Shown here: positions 48,852 to 57,241 of the stretch, piece after piece
Position numbering within the stretch: the first letter of the stretch is position 1
Layout: each line of letters opens with the position of its first letter
NCBI GenBank assembly: GCA_946480915.1
Contig: CAMLLO010000013.1
Location: forward strand, 65,953 to 129,952
Length of the DNA stretch: 64,000 bases
Origin: an uncultured Sphingobacteriaceae bacterium
Lineage (GTDB): Bacteria > Bacteroidota > Bacteroidia > Sphingobacteriales > Sphingobacteriaceae
Direction of reading: 5' to 3'
Notes under the pieces: model-generated
Database searches by the model: none
What the model saw: the letters and a program-made list of their open reading frames with translations, nothing else
Told to the model about the DNA's origin: nothing
Program-made: the position numbers and the translations under genes

Positions 48852-49502
48852 TTATTTATCCTCAAAATATTTCTTGATCCCCGGGAGAGCTTTGATTTCT
48901 AAATCATAAAGAAATTTATTCATTGAATTAATAAAGCAACAACAGTCCGCTAATTGCTTCCTTTCGATCTTAGTCACATTAGAAGGGCTTAAATGATTCG
49001 ACAACAACAATCTAAATGCTTTATTCCAGTTGTCCACATCGGCAATACCAACAATGCTATCAAAGACTGAATCGATATAGAATTCAGGTGAATTATTTTT
49101 CAGGACTAACTCGTTTCTTTCTATAAAAGGCGATCTACTTTCCCATCGACCAGAGTTATAAAAAGCATAATAAACCAAAGCCGAAACCCCTCTAATTGAC
49201 TTTGTAACTTCATCAAAAGTTATCAGGCAATCAACTGAAAAATCGTTATTATCTATCGCTTGGGTGAGCATGTAAAGCAGGTTTTCAGTAGCTTTACTTG
49301 AACTACCTACAATTTTAAACACATCTAAGATATGCCAGTAAGCTTCTTCAATATCAATCCCCCATACACTTTTAAATATTTGGGCAGAGGATCGTCTCTC
49401 CCCTATTATTTCAGGTTCTTTTTCTTCACCGTTCTTAACTTGAAGCGGGTTTTCTGTTAAAGTGTTGTTGAGTTGAACAACGTTGTTTTTCTGAGTTCGC
49501 AT
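48852..49502 (-). CDS. Hypothetical protein
   Basis: A 216-residue protein from the ATG at 49,502 (MRTQKNNVVQLNNTL), the first start after an inverted repeat. The domain from residue 45 is helical: SVWGIDIEEAYWHILDVFKI, VGSSSKATENLLYMLTQAID. Double Cys LADCCCFINSMNKF near the end. No family recognised. The longer upstream frame has no suitable leader. Confidence 0.55.
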   Translation of the reverse strand: MRTQKNNVVQLNNTLTENPLQVKNGEEKEPEIIGERRSSAQIFKSVWGIDIEEAYWHILDVFKIVGSSSKATENLLYMLTQAIDNNDFSVDCLITFDEVTKSIRGVSALVYYAFYNSGRWESRSPFIERNELVLKNNSPEFYIDSVFDSIVGIADVDNWNKAFRLLLSNHLSPSNVTKIERKQLADCCCFINSMNKFLYDLEIKALPGIKKYFEDK

Positions 49503-49639
49503 AATAAAATAGTTTAAAAAAGCCCAGGTCGCTGCGAACTCAGCCGGAAACCGGATAGAATGCAGTACTTGCACCTGCTCGCCTGGGTTATTGTTAAAAA
49601 AAGAATAGTTGCTGGAAAATGCTCTCCAGCTGAGTTCGC
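49491..49639. repeat. Inverted/direct repeats around a promoter region
   Basis: CTGAGTTCGC occurs at 49,491-49,500 and 49,630-49,639, and its complement GCGAACTCAG at 49,534-49,543. The 11-mer GCTGAGTTCGC / GCGAACTCAGC makes an inverted repeat spanning the divergent promoter region between 49,502 and 49,698. It could be an operator. Confidence 0.45.
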
Positions 49640-49697
49640 ATGTCTAAGTAACGAAAAATATTTTAAAACCGAAAATAAATTTTAACCTTTAGTTATC

Positions 49698-50018
49698 ATG
49701 AAAGAACCGTTAATATTAAAGGAAGAATCAATAGCCGTCATTCATGCGTCGTCAGTAAGTTACACGTTGATTTCTAAGCTAAGTCATGGATGGGTAGCGT
49801 ATGAAGATAGCGCTGGGTTAATAAATGGAAAATTTGATGCTGCTAAACCACCTGAACATATTTTTGATGCGGATCTGCTTGGCGACTCTTTAGACGATGT
49901 TGATGAGGTCATTAGAGAGGAGTTACGAGAATTGACCATAATTTGTAATGAAGCTGGATGTAGATACTTTCAGTTTCTCTTTGATGATTATGAAATCGTA
50001 AAAGACGAGGATGGGTAA
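49698..50018 (+). CDS. Hypothetical acidic protein
   Basis: A 106-residue acidic protein. EESIAVIHASSVSYTLISKL followed by HGWVAYEDSAG is beta-rich; the C-terminus ICNEAGCRYFQFLFDDYEIV is helical/beta. It faces the tail-like gene with a terminator between them. No family known. Confidence 0.5.
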   Translation: MKEPLILKEESIAVIHASSVSYTLISKLSHGWVAYEDSAGLINGKFDAAKPPEHIFDADLLGDSLDDVDEVIREELRELTIICNEAGCRYFQFLFDDYEIVKDEDG

Positions 50019-50027
50019 CGTTAGCCT

Positions 50028-50048
50028 CGCGCGCGCGCGTACCGTGTG
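50028..50048. repeat. CG-rich intergenic repeat, copy 4
   Basis: CGCGCGCGCGCG then TACCGTGTG, nine bases after the stop at 50,018. Only the CG run and start of the TAYCGT part are conserved; the pyrimidine tail differs. Confidence 0.55.
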
Positions 50049-50059
50049 TTTTTTCAATA

Positions 50060-50104
50060 AATAGCCGTCATGAGATCCCCCATAACGGCTATTATATTTT
50101 TTAA
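50060..50104. terminator. Bidirectional terminator between converging genes
   Basis: AATAGCCGT (50,060-50,068) pairs with ACGGCTATT (50,085-50,093), then ATATTTTTT. It separates the small plus-strand gene from the tail-like gene. Confidence 0.75.
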
Positions 50105-50115
50105 CTACTTACCTG

Positions 50116-52608
50116 CTATTTAAAAGCCGCTCCAAATTCATCTGAAAATATTCTAACATCTCCTACAGGAGAATTTGGATTTTGCGTAATTGCCGAAGGT
50201 ATTTGGCCCGGCGAATGCGGTGTTTGAAAGTTTGTGGTAAAAATTGGCTTCGTGAAAATCTCTGCTAACGTTGTTGTTAACTGGTGGTTTTTTAAACTAA
50301 AATCCCCCGATATAATCGCAAACGTTTTTGCTGAGAACTCATCATTGCCATCTACAAGAAAATTGAACACGTTTAAGTAATTCAAATTATCACCTCTTAA
50401 ATCTCCCTGGTAGTATCTAAAAGGTTTCTGATACGCCTTTAGAATCGTTCTGGCAAGGCTTAAACTAATCGGAAGTGATTCGCCACTTTCGTTATAATCC
50501 CGCCATTTAGTAGAAAATGAATTATCGGAGGTGTAAATAGCGTAAAGATTGGATAAAGCCAAAGACTCAGTTACGCCCCCTGGATTTATTACTCTGGTGC
50601 GTCCTAACGTTGTCACAATCACAGGTCCAGGCGTAGGAACTTGAGAATCACTGTAGGGGATTACTATTTCCTTTGGTGAATTTGTGTAGAATCCCAATTG
50701 TTCTGAGATTGACCAAAAACCATCAGGCTCTTCCTTCTCTTTCTTAGATGATTTTGCTATAGAGAAATTATCAAATCTAGCGGCCACATATGGCGCTAGT
50801 TTAGTGCCTTGGCCGCTCCCTAAATAATAGAACTCTGATCCATATAATTGCAATATCAATACGCCAGATATTGGCAAATCTGGCATAGTAAATGAAATTT
50901 TAAATATATTTATATCACTTCCAGGATATGTAATTATTGTTGTGAATGTTAACTGTTTTACCCATTCAAGTTTATTTTGGCTAGGATCTGGAGTGTAAAC
51001 CTGCCCAGTAAGATAGTAATCTCCTACCTTGATCATTATTTTTATATGGTGAATAGTAGATTTTGTTATCCCAAAATCACTGCCAAAGTTGAATGAAAAT
51101 GTTATTCTATCACCAGATTCGACAACAATGGGGGCAGATTCTATCCATTTCCCACTATTGGCACGGTCATTAAATTGACAAACATAATCAGCAATGCCGA
51201 TCTTTGTGCCGCCTGTTCCGGTTATAGTTTTTTGAACCCTGGAAATATCAAAACCACCGTATTTAGTCCAGTATTTAAAGTTTTGACCGTCCCAAATTTC
51301 AAAGTCACCATTGTAAAGCGTGGTAGCAGCGTTCCCGAACTCAGTCAACACAATAACCCTTTTATAGGCGTTGGCTGTTCTTAATTCGCCGCCATTTAAG
51401 ACAGTTACATCGGCGGTGGTATTGTCAGCCGTTCTTGAGTTATCTATTTGCTCAGAGCGTTTAAATAAGCCTGTATAAGAATAAACACGGCTCCTTACTA
51501 CTGCGTTACTTAATTCGTTTAATCGTACAAAAGACCATCGTCCGTTAACTTGAGCGATATAAGCACCGAATAACCTCGCGATATCGCTTAAAACATCGTA
51601 ACAGTTTTTTATATTTCCTTGATCGTCTGATAATCTTAATGGGTTTACCTGAGCTTGAGCTAATGGATCGTCGTCCATGCCGGTTAACATTTTTGCCTCG
51701 TATAGATTACAAATCGTCAACAAATCAAGATTAAGATTCGTCATTGCAAAACAGTAGCAAAGAATATCTTTAAAACTTTGTCTGATATCTATTTTACTCC
51801 CAATTGGAATAGGGTAGCTGATGTTTTTTAACGCTCCTATGCCATCTGTAGCCCGTATAGTAACAGGATAAGGAGGCGCAGAAAACGGCTCTCTGCATGA
51901 ATCAGGAATTATAAACCCCGAAAACTGGATTTCATTTGTATCTACATTTAAAACCTCTACTTTGAACGCCCTCTCGTCGGCTGTGTAAAGCTCCTGCAGG
52001 TCAAAGTTTTCGTCACACATTAACGAAATACTGCATTCTAAAGCCCTGATAGGAGAAAATTTATCGTCTTCGTCTTCTGTTTGATACGAAAGAATAACCG
52101 GGTCTGAATCCCCTTTTGTTATCGCAGTAGCTACGCCTGCGAAATCTTTTTTATAGATTGTTACTTTAAAGTTTACGTTCTTAACCGATTTAAATTCGTA
52201 AAACTTATAGGCTCCATAAACAGCCGTCCCAAATGGATTTGAAGGTACTGCTGGCTGTGGTAGTGGCTCAAATCCGCATTTAGGCGCATTTATATCGGTT
52301 TGGACATATACGAAGGGATCGCAATCTTGTGCGTAAACTCTATAATTAGTAAACGTGACGAAGTTGCAAAACTCTGTTATTAAATCAGCTCCGGTCGCCG
52401 GATCTCTATTGGGTTTTGTAGATCCACTGCTTAAGTACCGTCGAGATACTTTATTATAATCAGATATACAGGATAGATTCATGGTATTTTTACCCGGGAC
52501 GCCCGAAGTAGATAAATTACCATTATCATCAATCAAAACTCTTTTATATCTCCATCCTGAAGCAAATCCAGAAGGTTTTACGGAGAACTCATCTATTATC
52601 CAGCTCAT
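50116..52608 (-). CDS. Large phage tail-tip / hub-like protein
   Basis: An 830-residue protein without signal peptide. The pattern of beta-rich domains (residues 1-260 with LECSISLMCDENFDLQELYT and NVDTNEIQFSGFIIPDSCRE, then TIRATDGIGALKNISYP) is like the tail hub and host-specificity proteins of Bacteroidota siphophages. The middle carries a jelly-roll-like region (GTGGTKIGIADYVCQF). The C-terminus is a Pro/Asn-rich tail. It stands alone in the island with no other tail gene. Assignment is by overall pattern, not by a diagnostic motif. Confidence 0.55.
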   Translation of the reverse strand: MSWIIDEFSVKPSGFASGWRYKRVLIDDNGNLSTSGVPGKNTMNLSCISDYNKVSRRYLSSGSTKPNRDPATGADLITEFCNFVTFTNYRVYAQDCDPFVYVQTDINAPKCGFEPLPQPAVPSNPFGTAVYGAYKFYEFKSVKNVNFKVTIYKKDFAGVATAITKGDSDPVILSYQTEDEDDKFSPIRALECSISLMCDENFDLQELYTADERAFKVEVLNVDTNEIQFSGFIIPDSCREPFSAPPYPVTIRATDGIGALKNISYPIPIGSKIDIRQSFKDILCYCFAMTNLNLDLLTICNLYEAKMLTGMDDDPLAQAQVNPLRLSDDQGNIKNCYDVLSDIARLFGAYIAQVNGRWSFVRLNELSNAVVRSRVYSYTGLFKRSEQIDNSRTADNTTADVTVLNGGELRTANAYKRVIVLTEFGNAATTLYNGDFEIWDGQNFKYWTKYGGFDISRVQKTITGTGGTKIGIADYVCQFNDRANSGKWIESAPIVVESGDRITFSFNFGSDFGITKSTIHHIKIMIKVGDYYLTGQVYTPDPSQNKLEWVKQLTFTTIITYPGSDINIFKISFTMPDLPISGVLILQLYGSEFYYLGSGQGTKLAPYVAARFDNFSIAKSSKKEKEEPDGFWSISEQLGFYTNSPKEIVIPYSDSQVPTPGPVIVTTLGRTRVINPGGVTESLALSNLYAIYTSDNSFSTKWRDYNESGESLPISLSLARTILKAYQKPFRYYQGDLRGDNLNYLNVFNFLVDGNDEFSAKTFAIISGDFSLKNHQLTTTLAEIFTKPIFTTNFQTPHSPGQIPSAITQNPNSPVGDVRIFSDEFGAAFK

Positions 52609-52685
52609 GATAATTTTTGATTAAAAGAATTAACTGTTTTAATGGTGGCCTTTGCCACTTCATTTTCTTGTCTTAGTTTTTTCAT
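52605..52685 (-). CDS. Tiny basic peptide upstream of tail-like gene
   Basis: A 26-residue frame, MKKLRQENEVAKATIKTVNS to FNQKLS, whose TGA overlaps the ATG of the tail-like gene (ATGA). It may be a leader peptide. Low support. Confidence 0.3.
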   Translation of the reverse strand: MKKLRQENEVAKATIKTVNSFNQKLS

Positions 52686-52769
52686 TCTGTTTTTATTTTA
52701 GTGATCTTCTTAGTTTAAATGTTTAGGATTGTTTAGGATCCGTGATTAAGTTGAGGGGCTAAAACTTTT

Positions 52770-53354
52770 CTAAATCATCATTAACCTTTCAATTTTATCG
52801 TATGGGATACTTTCGGCTTTACGAATCTCCTCTATTAACCTTAAATACTTTTTGGTGGGCTTGCCTGCGTAGGTTTTCTTTAAATGCTTTTGATGTAATT
52901 CGCAATACAAATGATCGAGCTTATAATACTCGCCCAAATACTTATCGAGGTATCTGTGCTTTTTAGTTTGAGTCTGCTTTTCGTACATGCATCCATTCAA
53001 TGCACTGCGGTGATAGAAATAGCCTTTGAATAAATAGAGCTTTCTACAGGGCTTACCCGTACTAGGGCATAAAAAGTACCAGACGTAGCCTTTCCCCAAA
53101 TTCGATACAGCCTTGACAAGTTTTATCGCATACTCTCTGGGTATATCATCAGACCGATACTTCAATAAGATGAATGGGTTTGAACATGTTATATTCAAAT
53201 GAATGGAAATACTCCCCGTTTCTTCTCCGTTGCGCTTCCAGATTACTGTCCCGCTTTGATTCCTATGCTTTAAGTATCCATTTTTACCTAAGAAGGAAAT
53301 GCTTAGCGTTTTTAATTCATCGAATAAAGTGGGTAAAGTGTGTGGTTTTGGCAT
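52770..53354 (-). CDS. Mobile-element protein with Cys-rich motif
   Basis: A 194-residue basic protein. VWYFLCPSTGKPCRKLYLFK followed by GYFYHRSALNGCMYEKQ resembles a short zinc-binding motif seen in proteins near integrated Bacteroidota elements. The C-terminal 70 residues are very basic and helical. It follows the primase-like gene and may be part of the replication module. Confidence 0.55.
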   Translation of the reverse strand: MPKPHTLPTLFDELKTLSISFLGKNGYLKHRNQSGTVIWKRNGEETGSISIHLNITCSNPFILLKYRSDDIPREYAIKLVKAVSNLGKGYVWYFLCPSTGKPCRKLYLFKGYFYHRSALNGCMYEKQTQTKKHRYLDKYLGEYYKLDHLYCELHQKHLKKTYAGKPTKKYLRLIEEIRKAESIPYDKIERLMMI

Positions 53355-53383
53355 CTGATTTACTTTTTATCGAACTCTATAAC

Positions 53384-54295
53384 CTAAATCACTAAAGAAC
53401 TTCCATATCCTAACCTCCTTAACTTTTGCGCGCAAAGCTTAAAATCATTGGCACACTCAAGTTGACAAAAGACTGAGACATGGTTATATCCCTTATTGGC
53501 TGAATGTATTCCAGTAGAGCTATCACTCGAAAAAACATACAGAATCTTTCGTTCTGTGCAATAGTCTGCACTTACTCCGGAAGTCTTTCCGGGTCTTGAA
53601 TATCGTTTCCTTGTTCCCTTAGTATGTTGATACCTCCAACCATGCGATTGTAATAGGCCTTCTATATCGCCCCGGTTATTAAAATCTGAAAAAGGATCAT
53701 TTGTAACACTTCCCGAAAAAGTGGGCTTATATGGTTTTATTTCGCTTGGTTTAGGAACATACTTCCAAACCTCTGAAGTAGGGTTTATTATTGGAGTAGT
53801 ATCATAACTCCAAAACCTTAAACTGGCGGGGTTACTTACGGCCTTATCAATAAATATTTGATAGGTATTTTCTATGTAGGTTCTGAAGGCTTCGAAATGC
53901 GCTTTGAATTGTTTCTCCTCAAGAATCTTAACTAACCCAAAAACCCCTTTACCTGATGCTGAGTACATAGCAAAATGAATAAAAGGTATTTCACTTATTG
54001 CACCTTTTAAATCTTGGATATGTGTATTGTCCTTTGCATCAATATCAATTTGCATTAGGTTAGATGCTTCTTGAATACCTTTAGAGCCTCTCCCATCTGT
54101 TATGCAAAATTGGCAAGCCGGCAAAGTCGCTTTCAATTGATCAATTGTATTTTTATCGGAACATGCACGTATTAAATCAATTACCGGTTTATACCGCTCA
54201 ATCCCGTCGTTTAGGAAACTTGCCAAAGATTTAACCTTTGCAGTATTCCTTTTAGAAACACTTTCAATTGCTGTAACTGTAATATCTAATCCCAT
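53384..54295 (-). CDS. Primase-like protein, BT4734/VirE N-terminal domain
   Basis: A 303-residue protein. LMQIDIDAKDN (residues about 88-98) and IHFAMYSASGKGVFGLVKI match the BT4734-like/VirE-N domain, a PrimPol-type fold of Bacteroidota mobile elements. A C-terminal HGWRYQHTKGTRKRYSRPGK segment can bind nucleic acid. It lies behind the RepA-like ATPase; together they resemble a compact replication module of a satellite or plasmid-like element. Confidence 0.75.
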   Translation of the reverse strand: MGLDITVTAIESVSKRNTAKVKSLASFLNDGIERYKPVIDLIRACSDKNTIDQLKATLPACQFCITDGRGSKGIQEASNLMQIDIDAKDNTHIQDLKGAISEIPFIHFAMYSASGKGVFGLVKILEEKQFKAHFEAFRTYIENTYQIFIDKAVSNPASLRFWSYDTTPIINPTSEVWKYVPKPSEIKPYKPTFSGSVTNDPFSDFNNRGDIEGLLQSHGWRYQHTKGTRKRYSRPGKTSGVSADYCTERKILYVFSSDSSTGIHSANKGYNHVSVFCQLECANDFKLCAQKLRRLGYGSSLVI

Positions 54296-54403
54296 ATTTA
54301 TCCTTTTTACAGTTGGTTGGTCGGTTAACCAACTGTGTTATCCAACTATCGAACAGTAGTTAGTTAGTTAACCCCCTATGTATAGGGGTAACTGACTGAC
54401 TGT

Positions 54404-55459
54404 CTAACTAACTCTATATTTATCACTCAATCGGTTAATAGTAGTATTACCACTTTGATTTTTTAATTCTGTTATGTATTCCTCTTGCACATAGAAGGCC
54501 CGAAATGTTTTAGCTCTGCTTTGTTTCATTTCACCCCCGTTTGTTCCCCATGCAGCCATAAGTCCAGAAATAAAGTTTCCGCTGGTCATCCCTTCATTAT
54601 CTTTAAATATTTTGTGCAATACTTCCAAGTGCGCACTCTCCGGAAACTCTATAGGATCTCTTAATTTATTTGGACTTCGAGAAATATTAGCTTCAGGCAT
54701 CCATTGATCAATCAAAGCTGGAATTCCGTTTTCATCTCTGAATAATGCAAAGGGTTCAAATGGTTTTCCCCTGGTAAATTCCGGATCTACTACAATCTGA
54801 TTAGCTTCATTCTGAGAGACTTTTATAACGGTCTCGGCTTTGTTTACCATTTCAGCTCCCAAGTGCCCTCTTGCGTGCTCATTTCCCTTGTTCTGGTGCA
54901 GGATAGTTAATACATGAGCATTATAGTTATCTGCCCATTGCATTAATGAGGTAGAGATATTTGTTGCTTCTTCTGGGCTATTGATATCGAATACAAGATC
55001 TCTTATCCCGTCTAATACTATAAAATCGTAATTTCCTTGCTGCAGAAGAGCCTCGATAATTTTAATGCGTTCGCTAGGATTATGAATTTTAAGATCGTAG
55101 AATGAAAGATTTTCAGAAGAAGTCAATCCCGCTATTTGTAAAACCCAAGATTGGGTACGGCTGGCATAATATAGACCTTGTTCTGTGTCAATCCATAAAA
55201 CCTTAGATTTTGCATTAATAGCTTGTGCTATAATCCAGGCCGCAACAGTAGTTTTACCAGCTTTGGCTTTCGCAATCAAAAGGGAAATTGATTTCTTAGT
55301 TAAAATAGGTATCCCATTAAGAGCGAATACAATTTCCGGGGCCTGAATAATTACATCTTGTGGTATAAAGTGCTTATTTGCTACTGCCACATAATCAACC
55401 AATTCAACTAACCCCATTGCTCCTGGCAAAGGGAAGACATCAAGAATTTTAGCTTCCAT
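54404..55459 (-). CDS. RepA/DnaB-like AAA ATPase
   Basis: A 351-residue ATPase from the ATG at 55,459 (the ORF continues upstream only by overlapping the winged-helix gene). Walker A is LLIAKAKAGKTTVAAWI and Walker B YDFIVLDGIRDLV, then HVLTILHQNKGNEHARGHLG, the RecA-like core of RepA-type hexameric helicases (AAA_25). It overlaps the winged-helix gene by 11 bases. Confidence 0.8.
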   Translation of the reverse strand: MEAKILDVFPLPGAMGLVELVDYVAVANKHFIPQDVIIQAPEIVFALNGIPILTKKSISLLIAKAKAGKTTVAAWIIAQAINAKSKVLWIDTEQGLYYASRTQSWVLQIAGLTSSENLSFYDLKIHNPSERIKIIEALLQQGNYDFIVLDGIRDLVFDINSPEEATNISTSLMQWADNYNAHVLTILHQNKGNEHARGHLGAEMVNKAETVIKVSQNEANQIVVDPEFTRGKPFEPFALFRDENGIPALIDQWMPEANISRSPNKLRDPIEFPESAHLEVLHKIFKDNEGMTSGNFISGLMAAWGTNGGEMKQSRAKTFRAFYVQEEYITELKNQSGNTTINRLSDKYRVS

Positions 55460-55769
55460 ATTGGGGGCTCCCTTCAAAAAGGTCCAGTTGAACAGGCTGC
55501 TCAAATAATTCCGGATTAGTAGTATAAAACCCAGCGATATACCTTGTGTATGGACATCTACCTTTACTATGAACTTGAATCTGTCCTAGTTCACGCAACA
55601 TTGCGACAAAGCGGCAAATATTAGGACGCAAAACACCCGTTTTAACTTCTACCTCACGCATAGTCGAGGGCTTGGCAAAAAAAGCTTCCTTAGTGATTAA
55701 GAATTGATTGTAGAAATGTTTATCTTTGAATTGACCGTTCAAAGAATTTAAAGGAGTTGGGGTATTCAT
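55449..55769 (-). CDS. Winged-helix DNA-binding protein
   Basis: A 106-residue protein with a winged-helix pattern: SMREVEVKTGVLRPNICRFV is close to the observed segment STMREVEVKTGVLRPNICRF, followed by MLRELGQIQVHSKGRC, strand-turn-strand. It lies between the excisionase-like gene (4-base overlap) and the ATPase. It may regulate the replication module. Confidence 0.65.
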   Translation of the reverse strand: MNTPTPLNSLNGQFKDKHFYNQFLITKEAFFAKPSTMREVEVKTGVLRPNICRFVAMLRELGQIQVHSKGRCPYTRYIAGFYTTNPELFEQPVQLDLFEGSPQYGS

Positions 55770-56047
55770 GCTTTAACTCCTTTCTTTTTACCCACCTCTA
55801 TAGCATCCAAAACTTTATTAAAATCATAACGGATAGAGCTTCCAATTTGAAGAAATGGAATTTTCCCTTTTTGCCTCCAGCGTATTAAAGTTTGAATGGT
55901 AACGTCAAGTTTTTCAGAAAGCTCTTCACCCGTCATTATATCAGGTTTGGGGAGTTGTTTTTGAGCTGGCATGTTTTCAACCGCCCATTGCATCGCCTCC
56001 AGCATTGCTCCCTTAAACTCGGCGTCATTTGTGATTATCTGTAGCAT
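55766..56047 (-). CDS. Excisionase-like HTH_17 protein
   Basis: A 93-residue protein. GEELSEKLDVTIQTLIRWRQ followed by KGKIPFLQIGSSIRYDF is the MerR-like excisionase HTH. In Bacteroidota elements this gene stands next to the integrase module and directs excision. Here it heads the replication operon, with about 160 bases upstream to the next gene holding an AT-rich promoter region. Confidence 0.8.
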   Translation of the reverse strand: MLQIITNDAEFKGAMLEAMQWAVENMPAQKQLPKPDIMTGEELSEKLDVTIQTLIRWRQKGKIPFLQIGSSIRYDFNKVLDAIEVGKKKGVKA

Positions 56048-56206
56048 ATTTTAATGATTTGGTATGCTCCAAATGTTAGATAGAGGTAGTATACCGAAGC
56101 GTATACCGTAACAGTAAAATAAAAAATGCAACCACCTGTTTAATAAGTGATTGCATATTAGGTTTAATATTTTTCGTATACCGTTGTATACTTTAATGGC
56201 TGGAAA

Positions 56207-57241
56207 CTAGCTTATTTTTAAAATTGCTCTTATTTGGTTAACAAAAACAGGCATACGGTTAGACATTTTAGATATTTGCTGCTTGTAATACTTAATTCCA
56301 AAATGTTGCTCAGCGATTTTATCATTTATTCTAATCTTCGGAATCTGAGATAAAAAATAAACAAAATCTGCCTGTTTCCCTTGAATAAAAACAGGATGTT
56401 TTAAAGACGGACTATTTAAATCAAAGCAATTCAGATAATCATCGATTCGCATCTCTTTAAATAATATTTTATTAAATGCCTTGAAACTGGCAACTATTTT
56501 ATCAACTTCTACAATGAAGTTCTGCTCGTCAGTTATTGTAGGCTTGTCGATATTTTGATATTGTGAAGTAAGTCTCCGAATTACCTGAACCTTCTTTCGC
56601 TTATCGATGTACTTCCTCAAATTAAGGTAAAGCTCACTAAATTCATGAGTGGTTGCTTCACTAAAGTACCAATTCAAATCGTCCTTATTAGCTTGAAATA
56701 TTTCACCGGAATAAAATGATTTCAATGAATGCCCATATTGTTTTTCAGATCGTTTTTCATGTTCTCTGATTTCCATGACAGTGTCTTCTAGTAAAACATT
56801 TAGAAATCTTAATTTGCTCTCAATAGTAGTGGTATAAGCTTCTAAGTCTAAATTTATTTCGGTTGTCAATAGCGAGGTTTCTTCTGGATTCAATAAGTAT
56901 TTTTGATCGTCAATTAGCCTGTCTATGTATTTTGTCCTCGATTCAAAGTCACGATTGCAGCACTTAATAAACTGTGGCTCAGCTATGCCATAGTCTTTCA
57001 AACCGTTATTGACTGTGTCAGCCTCATACGAATTATCAAAGCGACATTTTCTAATAACCCTTCCCAAATCGTTCAAAAACTCACCTGTATCAACTACGGG
57101 ATTTAATTGCTTTAACTGATCTTCGCAGATACTTAGAAGACTCGGGCTACCTTCTCCCATCCCCCTATCGGACAAAAGTTTATCATACTTCATCGCACTG
57201 GCGACCATTTCAATTAGGTGGGTTTTTATATTTGCTTCCAC
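56207..57241 (-). CDS. Integrase-associated protein (unknown family)
   Basis: A 344-residue helical protein that starts with GTG directly overlapping the integrase stop (TAGTG). The C-terminal 80 residues (PVFIQGKQADFVYFLSQIPK, then FGIKYYKQQISKMSNRMP) resemble the end of proteins often found behind integrases in Bacteroidota; some are annotated RteC-like. I cannot prove this. Probably part of the mobility module. Confidence 0.55.
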   Translation of the reverse strand: MEANIKTHLIEMVASAMKYDKLLSDRGMGEGSPSLLSICEDQLKQLNPVVDTGEFLNDLGRVIRKCRFDNSYEADTVNNGLKDYGIAEPQFIKCCNRDFESRTKYIDRLIDDQKYLLNPEETSLLTTEINLDLEAYTTTIESKLRFLNVLLEDTVMEIREHEKRSEKQYGHSLKSFYSGEIFQANKDDLNWYFSEATTHEFSELYLNLRKYIDKRKKVQVIRRLTSQYQNIDKPTITDEQNFIVEVDKIVASFKAFNKILFKEMRIDDYLNCFDLNSPSLKHPVFIQGKQADFVYFLSQIPKIRINDKIAEQHFGIKYYKQQISKMSNRMPVFVNQIRAILKIS

